Positions 1-4,826 of a DNA stretch of 7,642 nt are shown one piece after another (positions within the stretch are counted from its first letter, which is position 1; every line of letters starts with the position of its first letter). The translations under genes were made by a program, and so were the position numbers. The stretch covers positions 1-7,642 of the forward strand of contig DDTM01000032.1 in assembly GCA_002344075.1 (NCBI GenBank), in the 5' to 3' direction. Source of the DNA: Bacteroidetes bacterium UBA2364 (GTDB lineage Bacteria > Bacteroidota > Rhodothermia > Rhodothermales > UBA2364). The notes under the pieces were generated by a model that was given only the letters and a program-made list of their open reading frames with translations, was not told where the DNA came from and searched no databases.

Positions 1-385
1 CTATCAGCGATGCATCCTATTTGTCCGCCCCTCATTAGATAAAGACCCCTGTCCGAATAGTTACAACATGGCCAACAAAAGGTACATTTCAAAAACGCCA
101 ATAGACATATGGTGCGCTTAGATTAGGTGACATCTTTACTTGCCGTTGACAAAAGCTCCGTGGGAGCGACATCATAGCGAACCTATGGGGATAGATAGAG
201 GTATTCATGTAGTGCTTGGGGGAGTTGTGAAATGCACCCGCCAATAAGGGAGGAAATTCTGCATTTACTGAATGTCTGTTTGAGAGGAAAATTTAATAGG
301 ACGATTCCAGATACTAATTGAACACATAAAAAAATCCATCGAAATAAGGCGTGCTTTTGTGTAGCGATGAACATAGAGACGGCAA
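1..385. other. No intact gene; decayed end of the peptide/CPBP array
   Basis: I see no convincing protein-coding gene here. Positions 330-385 belong to the 131-bp duplicated block described separately. They carry, on the minus strand, the same junction that precedes peptide A, including an ATG GAT TTT start at 339. After it the reading frame gives only 24 residues with no double-glycine leader, so a peptide gene seems to have been lost. Positions 191-203 and 230-240 match two anchors of the 76-bp inverted-repeat element at 2568-2643, which also lies just after a peptide gene. The stretch is therefore best read as the worn 3' end of a third module. Positions 1-147 show nothing I can name. Confidence 0.5.
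148..167 (-). terminator. Possible intrinsic terminator for the leftward array
   Basis: On the minus strand GCTCC-CAC-GGAGC forms a 5-bp G+C-rich stem with a 3-base loop, followed directly by TTTTGTC. It lies downstream of every minus-strand gene of the array, where a terminator would be expected. The stem and U-tract are short, so this is tentative. Confidence 0.35.
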
Positions 386-460
386 TTAAGCAATACTACG
401 CAACAAAGGGGTTATAGCAAAGATGAGGGCATTCATAACTGCGTGCATCAGGGCGATAGA
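330..460. repeat. 131-bp direct repeat, copy 1
   Basis: This block is identical to 1354-1484 at a constant offset of 1024 bases, except for one substitution (C at 365, T at 1389). It spans the last 24 or so codons of a CPBP-like gene, its TAA stop, the short junction, and the ATG GAT TTT start of the next small gene. Weaker similarity continues to about 485. Such identity across both a gene end and a junction points to a recent duplication or gene conversion. Confidence 0.95.
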
Positions 461-500
461 TATTAAAGAGATTGAGAGTATGCGTTTTACAAAAGTATAA
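386..500 (-). pseudogene. C-terminal fragment of a CPBP-like membrane protein
   Basis: Read on the minus strand, this fragment ends with the same 21 residues as the broken CPBP gene at 1410-1951, including motif 3 (HxxxN in LMHAVMNAL) and the end PLLRSIA. About eight upstream residues (RILSISLI) still align loosely with RTLNPFM of the other copy. Motifs 1 and 2 are absent and an in-frame TAG lies a little further upstream. It starts just after the stop of the intact CPBP-like gene at 513-1073. I infer a leftover of a duplicated module rather than an expressed protein. Confidence 0.7.
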
Positions 501-512
501 TGAATAGTCTAT

Positions 513-1073
513 TCATATAAATTCATAAACTAAAGCCATAACTAATAAAGAGAATATATTATATAAAGAGTGAATCAATACCAAAAACCAATAAGGATAT
601 AACATTTTTTTATCTTCAGGAAGTTCTTGGTATAAATACCAAGACCAAGCACTTACTACGCCTGCAAAGTAGGTTACTAACTTGCCAAAACCAACTGACA
701 AAACAAGTACATGTGTAAGGGCAAAAACAAAAGATACAATGTGGACGGATAGCGTTTTGTTAAAATTGTAATGACTTACTAAAGTCATAGGTATTTTAAA
801 AAATAAAAAAGTCTCATACACAGGAGCTGCTAATACAGCAATTATTATCATCTGAAAGTAATGGGAATCGCCAGGAAAAAGAGAACTTTTTGAAGCCGGC
901 ACAATGTCATTTATTTTAGTCCCATCAATATAGGAAAAATAATAATATGAAACACTTATTACGAGAAACGAAACTATTAAAGCTAAAGCAAGAGGGAATA
1001 ACGCCAATAAAACTGCTCGTAGTAAGTCATTCTCTGTACAGTTTAGCACCTTGCTTACAGTATTTTTGATCAT
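513..1073 (-). CDS. CPBP-family (CAAX protease/bacteriocin-processing) membrane protein, copy c
   Basis: This 186-residue, strongly hydrophobic protein has about five or six membrane segments (roughly 19-50, 73-99, 107-150 and 157-186, some double). It has the ordered motifs of the CPBP/Rce1-like intramembrane protease family: E87 in APVYETFLFF (motif 1), F117xxxH121 in FALTHV (motif 2), and H168xxxN172 in IHSLYN (motif 3). The usual EExxxR of motif 1 is ETxxFF, so the second Glu and the Arg are missing while the presumed catalytic E, H, H and N remain. Positions 137-150 carry a GxxxAWSW-L-QE signature shared with the two other copies. Family members cleave prenylated proteins, mature peptide signals or give bacteriocin self-immunity. 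The gene follows peptide A by 51 bases and probably shares its transcript. The start is ATG without a Shine-Dalgarno sequence. Membership is fairly sure; activity and substrate are inferred. Confidence 0.8.
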   Translation of the reverse strand: MIKNTVSKVLNCTENDLLRAVLLALFPLALALIVSFLVISVSYYYFSYIDGTKINDIVPASKSSLFPGDSHYFQMIIIAVLAAPVYETFLFFKIPMTLVSHYNFNKTLSVHIVSFVFALTHVLVLSVGFGKLVTYFAGVVSAWSWYLYQELPEDKKMLYPYWFLVLIHSLYNIFSLLVMALVYEFI

Positions 1074-1124
1074 AAAATTGGTTGGCTAAAACATGAATCC
1101 TACTTGATTTATTCTCGTTTTACA

Positions 1125-1409
1125 CTACTTAGCGCAATATCCAGTAAGGATCTCACAATCCATAGGTTTGTCTCGAAAGACATCTACGGTAGCGATGTAG
1201 CCCATGTTGCGTATGCCTTCTTCTACGGCTAGGCCAACAAAAAATTCAGCACCCCATCTGAACAATCTCCGAGCTAATGGATTATCTTCTCCGCCCGTTA
1301 CCTGTAAGGAGGTGTTTTGGCTCAGCACAAATTCTGATTGCTTTAGGTTAGAGAAAAATCCATCGAAATAAGGCGTGCTTTTGTGTAGTGATGAACATAG
1401 AGACGGCAA
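1125..1409 (-). CDS. Double-glycine-leader peptide A, leader start frameshifted
   Basis: This encodes a small secreted-peptide precursor with leader QSEFVLSQNTSLQVTGG and a core of about 54 residues beginning EDNPLARR. Leader positions fit class II-type double-glycine leaders cut by C39 peptidase exporters: Val at -4, Leu at -6 and -12, Gly-Gly at -2/-1. The core has one Trp and two Cys and ends EILTGYCAK, echoing DIMTGCHY of peptide B. The only in-frame start is a TTG at 1409 directly after the preceding stop, giving an unusually long 40-residue leader. The natural ATG at 1363 (MDFSLT...) is out of frame. Compared with peptide B (MKTLTLDQLAQSEF), a 10-base deletion near 1342 explains this. 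It may be a pseudogene, a sequence error, or start at TTG. The gene sits between two CPBP-like genes. The target is unknown. Confidence 0.6.
   Translation of the reverse strand: MPSLCSSLHKSTPYFDGFFSNLKQSEFVLSQNTSLQVTGGEDNPLARRLFRWGAEFFVGLAVEEGIRNMGYIATVDVFRDKPMDCEILTGYCAK
1288..1341. repeat. 54-bp leader repeat, copy in peptide A
   Basis: This stretch is identical base for base to 2850-2903. On the minus strand it encodes QSEFVLSQNTSLQVTGGE, the leader including the Gly-Gly cleavage site. Identity stops at both edges: the core coding sequences and the extreme leader starts differ. Confidence 0.97.
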
Positions 1410-1484
1410 TTAAGCAATACTACGCAACAAAGGGGTTATAGCAAAGATGAGGGCATTCATAACTGCGTGCATCAGGGCGATAGA
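1354..1484. repeat. 131-bp direct repeat, copy 2
   Basis: This is the partner of 330-460, with one mismatch in 131 bases. It covers the 3' end of the broken CPBP-like gene, the junction, and the original ATG (1363) of peptide A. Because gene end and junction are duplicated together, the unit that moved was a CPBP-peptide boundary. Confidence 0.95.
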
Positions 1485-1679
1485 CATAAATGGATTGAGG
1501 GTGCGCGCCTCTGGTGGCCATTCTTCTGTGATAAGCCAAGCCCAACCCCACATTGCCGCTCCAAAATAAATAAAAACATAAACAATTGCATCATATCTCA
1601 CAACAATATGTGAAATTGAAAATATTGTACTGATTGTGTGTACTATTAATGTAGTATTTACATTAATTTTCCTCATCAA
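1410..1679 (-). CDS. C-terminal half of frameshifted CPBP-like protein, copy b
   Basis: This 89-codon frame opens at a TTG/ATG pair overlapping the stop of the upstream half. It holds CPBP motif 2 (F20xxxH24 in FSISHI) and motif 3 (H71xxxN75 in LMHAVMNAL), plus the shared GxxxGWAW-L-EE signature at 40-53. Motif 1 is missing and lies in the 1676-1951 frame. Residues RKINVNTTLIVHT align directly with RKLTISKVWIVHT of the intact copy at 1991-2530, which fixes the join. Base composition changes inside it: 1501-1560 is 60% G+C while upstream codons are A+T-rich, suggesting a chimeric gene. Most likely it is half of a broken gene; a four-base coupled overlap of two subunits is the alternative. Confidence 0.6.
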   Translation of the reverse strand: MMRKINVNTTLIVHTISTIFSISHIVVRYDAIVYVFIYFGAAMWGWAWLITEEWPPEARTLNPFMSIALMHAVMNALIFAITPLLRSIA

Positions 1680-1951
1680 ATAGAAAATGCTTGATAATAA
1701 ATAAATGTCTCTACTAAAGGAGCAAGAACAATGGCACTATAAACTCTTTGATGGAGTATTGTTGTATATTTATAATGATTATACTCCTGAATTAAAATTT
1801 CATAAAAACTCATTTCATCAAAAAATACCATTACCCTAAACATGAAAAATAATAACACATCTAGTATGGTTATCAATAAAGCTAAAATAAGTATCTTATA
1901 CAAGAATCTGATTTTTATATTTAGAATATAATGTGTTGTCTTGTAAAGCAT
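1676..1951 (-). CDS. N-terminal half of frameshifted CPBP-like protein, copy b
   Basis: This 91-codon frame encodes one long membrane segment (about 14-45) and a second ending in CPBP motif 1, APLVETFIYY, with E81 as the presumed catalytic Glu and the same ETxxYY variant in place of EExxxR. It stops at TGA just after QAFSI. In the intact copy at 1991-2530 exactly 11 residues separate ET from RK. Here 32 bases do so, one short of 33. A single inserted base would join it to the 1410-1679 frame as a normal protein of about 180 residues. It lies 39 bases after the preceding CPBP-like gene and is very A+T-rich (23% G+C at 1801-1860). I infer a broken gene, or an assembly indel. Confidence 0.6.
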   Translation of the reverse strand: MLYKTTHYILNIKIRFLYKILILALLITILDVLLFFMFRVMVFFDEMSFYEILIQEYNHYKYTTILHQRVYSAIVLAPLVETFIYYQAFSI

Positions 1952-1990
1952 TTTTGAGTTGTAATGAGCCGCTAAAGATCAAAATTTTAA

Positions 1991-2530
1991 TTATAAAAAA
2001 CAAAAAGTAAATAAATATATAAAACCATTATTAAGAAGATGAGGCCAGAAGATTAAGAAAAATGGATGTAATCTCCTGTTTTTGTCTTCCTCCCAAAGAA
2101 TCCATGCCCATGCCCAAATAACACCAGTGACATAATGCTGTATTATAAAATTGTGAGTAAAAATATGTGCAAGTGAAAATAAAATTCCAATTGTATGGAC
2201 AATCCATACTTTAGAAATAGTTAACTTTCGAGTAAATTCAATTATTATCATAAAAAATATAAGTGTCTCAATAAGTGGTGTTAACACAACGGATGTAAAT
2301 ATAATCTCAATTTTGGCATAATAATCAGCTGCTTTAAATGTAAGTAATTTTGCATTTCCACTTGATGGGATTTTGTCAAAAAAATACAAAAAAGTATATA
2401 GTGATGTTAAAATTATTATATTAATTAATAAAGGATATAAAAATAATAGAACAATAACAACAAAGCTATTCTCTTTTGAGACGATGTTTTTGGTAAGGGA
2501 ATAAAAAAAATTTGTCTTATATATATTCAT
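1991..2530 (-). CDS. CPBP-family membrane protein, copy a
   Basis: This 179-residue hydrophobic protein has membrane segments near 22-51, 72-98, 107-146 and 156-179. CPBP motifs appear in order: E88 in TPLIETLIFF, F118xxxH122 in FSLAHI, and H164xxxN168 in PHLLNN. Motif 1 again lacks the second Glu and the Arg. The signature GVIWAWAW-L-EE lies at 136-148. It is the first membrane gene after peptide B, separated by 126 bases that contain the 76-bp inverted-repeat element, and is probably on the peptide B transcript. Its base composition is extreme (13% G+C at 2401-2460), unlike the peptide gene and the copper genes, which suggests separate ancestry. The proposed role is maturation of, or immunity to, the neighbouring peptide. 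That is inferred from family precedent (Abi/PlnI-like immunity proteins, MroQ-type peptide processing), not shown here. Confidence 0.8.
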   Translation of the reverse strand: MNIYKTNFFYSLTKNIVSKENSFVVIVLLFLYPLLINIIILTSLYTFLYFFDKIPSSGNAKLLTFKAADYYAKIEIIFTSVVLTPLIETLIFFMIIIEFTRKLTISKVWIVHTIGILFSLAHIFTHNFIIQHYVTGVIWAWAWILWEEDKNRRLHPFFLIFWPHLLNNGFIYLFTFCFL

Positions 2531-2567
2531 GTATTTACATATTTATAAAGATTAAATAGATTAACTT

Positions 2568-2643
2568 ATCGGGTGCATTTATATAAATGATTCTTTAAAA
2601 CATAGATAGAGGTAATTTCTTAATGAGCTTAAATGCACCCGAT
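2568..2643. repeat. 76-bp element with 14-bp perfect terminal inverted repeats
   Basis: ATCGGGTGCATTTA at 2568-2581 is mirrored exactly by its complement at 2630-2643, with 48 A+T-rich bases between. It sits between the stop of peptide B (2657) and the start of CPBP copy a (2530). In RNA it could fold into a long hairpin that might protect or attenuate the transcript; in DNA it resembles a tiny non-autonomous element. Two internal or terminal anchors, ATAGATAGAGGTA (2602-2614) and AAATGCACCCG (2631-2641), recur in the same order at 191-203 and 230-240. No target-site duplication is evident. Confidence 0.85.
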
Positions 2644-2656
2644 TCGTGTGTAAGGG

Positions 2657-2932
2657 TCAATAGTGACACCCTGTCATAATATCCAGAGACATACTTTGGT
2701 CTGAACAATCAATCGCGGGAGCAGTAATTGTAACGGAATGAAGGTATCCTACAATAGCTTTGTGTCCTTCCGTTGCTCTATCAGCTATGATGGGTGCAAG
2801 GATATCACGAATCCATTCCTTTACGCTTGATGGTAGTCCTGGGCCAGCCTCTCCGCCCGTTACCTGTAAGGAGGTGTTTTGGCTCAGCACAAATTCTGAT
2901 TGCGCCAATTGGTCTAAGGTTAAAGTTTTCAT
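2657..2932 (-). CDS. Double-glycine-leader peptide B (bacteriocin/RiPP-like precursor)
   Basis: This 91-residue precursor has leader residues 1-27 (MKTLTLDQLAQSEF... ending VTGG) with Val at -4, Leu at -6 and -12, and Gly-Gly at -2/-1, as in peptides cleaved and exported by C39-type ABC transporters. The mature core (28-91, 64 residues) has an amphipathic central part (VKEWIRDILAPIIADRATEG), a GY pair, and two cysteines near the end (IDC and TGCHY) that could form a disulfide. It is intact and starts with ATG without a Shine-Dalgarno sequence. It is the first gene behind the promoter at 3053-3024, and its upstream region holds the 10-bp repeat array. The leader is identical at DNA level to that of peptide A, but the core is largely different. 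It could be a bacteriocin, a signal peptide or a modified natural product; no modifying enzyme or exporter is in view. Confidence 0.8.
   Translation of the reverse strand: MKTLTLDQLAQSEFVLSQNTSLQVTGGEAGPGLPSSVKEWIRDILAPIIADRATEGHKAIVGYLHSVTITAPAIDCSDQSMSLDIMTGCHY
2850..2903. repeat. 54-bp leader repeat, copy in peptide B
   Basis: This is the partner of 1288-1341, with no mismatch. Here it lies in a complete leader preceded by the codons MKTLTLDQLA. This copy shows what the intact leader looks like and reveals the 10-base deletion in peptide A. Confidence 0.97.
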
Positions 2933-2964
2933 AGGTGGTGTGGTATTAGATTGTTTAAAGTTTT

Positions 2965-3026
2965 CAATTCATGAATTGAGGTGAATTGAGATGAATTGAG
3001 GTGAATTGAGGTGAATTGAGGTGAAT
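2965..3026. repeat. 10-bp tandem repeat array with palindromic end
   Basis: Five exact-length units of RTGAATTGAG (R is A or G) run from 2971 to 3020, with a partial sixth (GTGAAT) at 3021-3026. At the left end the array joins CAATTC to make the 14-bp palindrome CAATTCATGAATTG (2965-2978). The 10-base period is close to one helical turn, so units would face the same side of the DNA. The array starts inside the -10 of the peptide B promoter and fills its early transcribed region. In the RNA, any CAAUUCA unit could pair with the single UGAAUUG at the end. A protein operator array, RNA switch or slippage-prone tract are all possible. Confidence 0.95.
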
Positions 3027-3053
3027 ATAGCAAATAATGTATTTACTTGTCAA
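3024..3053 (-). promoter_or_regulatory. Sigma70-like promoter for the peptide/CPBP array
   Basis: On the minus strand a perfect TTGACA (3053-3048) is followed by an 18-base spacer and TATATT (3029-3024), putting initiation near 3017, inside the tandem repeat array and about 85 bases before the peptide B start. The -35 overlaps the TGA that ends the 3050-3487 frame. The hexamers resemble those of the fdxA promoter in this window, which supports the reading. Confidence 0.6.
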
Positions 3054-3487
3054 GAGATGTGCAAGAAAACATTAAACAAAAGGTTGACATTTTCCCATGC
3101 CAGCCCTTTTTTCGTACACCCTTTCTGCAATCCTATTTCAAGAAAGTCGCCATACGTGTTTTCAGAGAAATCTGCGCCAATCGCTTGAATGAAGTACGTG
3201 CCACTTGTTAAGCCTTTGGCATCGAAAGAGAACGTGTGCTTTGTATTGGCTTGCAACGCGCCCTCATGCAACGTAGCTACGTGTTGCCCCACCATTGTTA
3301 AACACCTTGATTTGTACTTGTTGGGCTTTGCTATCCTTATTCTCGCCGCTGGGCTTGCTTCTGTTGACCAAAACCATGCAACAGCACGGGCGAGTTGCGA
3401 TTGAGCGCTTGCGGTGTTTGTACCTACAAGTAGAAATGCGAATGTGCCCAAGAAGTGCTTGGTAAAGGTTGTGATAAGGTTTTTCAT
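3050..3487 (-). pseudogene. Secreted protein with T9SS sorting domain, broken by frameshifts
   Basis: The 145-residue open frame starts with a clear Sec signal peptide (MKNLITTFTKHFLG... cut after TASA) and contains part of an FlgD-like/T9SS type A sorting fold (MVGQHVATLHEGAL, then LTSGTYFIQAIGADF). The rest of the domain lies in other frames: VQIKVFN ends in a second frame one base before MVGQ (near 3296), its upstream part MVLVNRSKPSGENK joins the signal frame near 3378-3400, and the typical C-terminus TRMATFLK-stop lies in another frame from about 3160 to 3133. Pieced together they give one short secreted protein with a standard T9SS tail. Three indels in 430 bases argue for decay, as the neighbouring 735-residue oxidase is intact. 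It lies directly upstream of the peptide B promoter. Function of the cargo is unknown. Confidence 0.7.
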
Positions 3488-3511
3488 GAGGGCTTCCGAT
3501 TGTTTGAAGTG

Positions 3512-3539
3512 AATATATTGAATGAAATGACTTTGATAA
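3512..3539 (-). promoter_or_regulatory. Possible promoter of the T9SS-sorted pseudogene
   Basis: TTATCA (3539-3534), a 16-base spacer and TATATT (3517-3512) lie 25 bases upstream of the ATG at 3487. The sequence TATATTCACTTCAA followed by AAACAATC recurs, interrupted by the repeat array, in front of peptide B (TATATTCACCTCAA ... AAACAATC), which supports a shared promoter origin. The -35 is imperfect. Confidence 0.35.
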
Positions 3540-4294
3540 ATTTTACAGCGTAGTAATGTTTTTTTACATGGGTTCTATAAGCGCCAACATTCGATAAAAT
3601 TGCTATAATTCTAATATGATTGCTTCTGTATGTAACAGAATTTTCAATCACCAAAGGTCAATAAATTTAGGCTTTTGACAAAAATTTTGGTAAAAATACG
3701 GATATGTCATAGAGAAATTTTTATGCGTGCTCAGTCTCGATAAAGGGCTTCCATGATTGCCTCGATTGCCCATGCCAATACCCTACTCACTGCTTTCTCA
3801 TCTGAAGCCACACCTGCACCTCATACGCTAACCACATGAAAAATCACTTCTTGCGAAGACCTTTACGGCTTGCTTATGGCTTTGCTTGTAAGAATAACGA
3901 TTTGCCATAAAATGCGAAATCAATAACTAAATACACTACCAAAAAACGTTTTTAATACCTCTTCTTTTGTTTTATATAATCTATTACAAATGTCGAATCA
4001 TAATGGGTTTTATGATAGGCTACAGTTCCATTGACATTCGGTATTGTTTTGTAAGGGCTTGTATGCTAATGAGGGATTTTGCGAACAAAAAATTCATAAA
4101 AATTCCTTTTCTAGTCTATGATGTACAAGAGCACAAACAAAACATTATTGTTACTCCAAAAAGGCATTTTTCTACTATTTCTTTTTATGCTTCATATTGA
4201 TTTACATTTTATTTTATGAGATGAGTAGAGAATACAAGAAATCTAATATCTAAACAAAATACGACTATGGGTGCAAAAAATATGTATTAAAGTC
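3540..4294. other. Gene-poor intergenic stretch
   Basis: I find no supportable gene in these 755 bases. A 17-bp dyad, TTCTGTATGTAACAGAA (3624-3640), followed by TTTT could be an operator or a weak terminator. A stretch near 3733-3820, minus strand, reads as an Ala/Glu-rich 28-residue tail (AGVASDEKAVSRVLAWAIEA...) bounded by stops and may be a coding relic. A 77-codon plus-strand frame at 3967-4200 opens at TTG and has no recognisable features. Confidence 0.5.
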
Positions 4295-4323
4295 TTGACA
4301 TGGTGGTCATAACGTTCTATTAT
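4295..4323 (+). promoter_or_regulatory. Sigma70-like promoter of fdxA
   Basis: A perfect TTGACA (4295-4300), 17-base spacer and TATTAT (4318-4323) sit 51 bases before the ATG. Initiation would be near 4330, leaving a leader of about 45 bases without a Shine-Dalgarno sequence. Confidence 0.7.
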
Positions 4324-4374
4324 AGTGTGTCGTTGTTTAGACAAAATTTATCTAATCCCTTAATAATCTAAGAT

Positions 4375-4725
4375 ATGGCATATGTTGTAACAGAGGCGTG
4401 TATTAACTGTAAGTACACAGATTGTGTTGAGGTCTGCCCTGTAGATTGTTTCTATGAAGGCCCCAACTTCTTGGTTATTCATCCCGATGAATGTATTGAT
4501 TGTAATGCTTGTGTACCAACTTGCCCAACCGAAGCCATTTTTGCGGATGATGAACTACCCTCCAGTTTAGAACATTATGCAGACCTAAACCGTGAGCTGG
4601 CAGATCTTTGGGCTGCTCAGCACCGTAATATTACGGCTAAGCAAGAACCTTTACCAGGTGCCGAAGAGGCCGTCCGCGATGAAGCTAAAAGCGAGCGCGA
4701 CATCATCCTTGAGTGGAACGATTAA
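4375..4725 (+). CDS. Seven-iron ferredoxin (3Fe-4S plus 4Fe-4S), FdxA type
   Basis: This 116-residue soluble cytoplasmic electron carrier is close to Azotobacter ferredoxin I over its first 60 residues (VVTEACINCKYTDCVEVCP and so on). By comparison with that protein, C9, C17 and C50 bind the 3Fe-4S cluster and C21, C40, C43 and C46 the 4Fe-4S cluster; C12 and C25 are the extra conserved cysteines. The acidic tail (DELPSSLEHYADLNRELADLW and on to ERDIILEWND) also fits the family. The start is ATG, followed at once by the conserved AYVVTEAC. It is a single-gene unit with its own near-consensus promoter, convergent with the multicopper oxidase. Its redox partner cannot be told from context. Confidence 0.97.
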   Translation: MAYVVTEACINCKYTDCVEVCPVDCFYEGPNFLVIHPDECIDCNACVPTCPTEAIFADDELPSSLEHYADLNRELADLWAAQHRNITAKQEPLPGAEEAVRDEAKSERDIILEWND

Positions 4726-4779
4726 GTTTTGTGTAAAGGCTTGTTTTATTGAGAAGGGCCAAATCGTATTTTCTTAGGA

Positions 4780-4819
4780 AACGCCCATCATTGGGGAGGA
4801 AACTCGTATGATGGGCGTT
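4780..4819. terminator. Shared terminator between convergent fdxA and oxidase genes
   Basis: AACGCCCATCAT (4780-4791) pairs perfectly with ATGATGGGCGTT (4808-4819): a 12-bp stem with a 16-base loop, placed between the two converging stop codons (4725 and 4827). Uridine tracts are weak on both sides (TTTCC leftward, TTATCC rightward), so the efficiency and mechanism are uncertain. Position and stem favour a bidirectional terminator. Confidence 0.6.
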
Positions 4820-4826
4820 ATCCAGT

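Noticed and set aside
183..374. 63-codon minus-strand frame starting with a real ATG and containing a GG (SLIGGCIS)
   Set aside because: Its first 16 residues come from the duplicated junction, where the other copy hits a stop at once. The Gly-Gly has no proper leader spacing or hydrophobic pattern, so it is not a convincing third peptide.
2551..2643. Integron attC site, suggested by cassette-like small genes separated by an inverted repeat
   Set aside because: The RYYYAAC/GTTRRRY core sites are not present at the ends and no integrase is in the window.
2760..2984. Plus-strand frame opposite peptide B
   Set aside because: Shadow of the peptide gene on the opposite strand; it inherits its composition and has no features of its own.
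2971..3026. CRISPR-like array
   Set aside because: Units are contiguous 10-mers without spacers, so it is a simple tandem repeat.
3675..3703. Plus-strand TTGACA at 3675-3680 as a promoter
   Set aside because: No good -10 at 16-18 bases and no gene follows.
3967..4200. 77-codon plus-strand reading frame
   Set aside because: Opens at TTG in A+T-rich sequence, with no domain, signal peptide or ribosome site and no neighbouring gene logic; chance is more likely.
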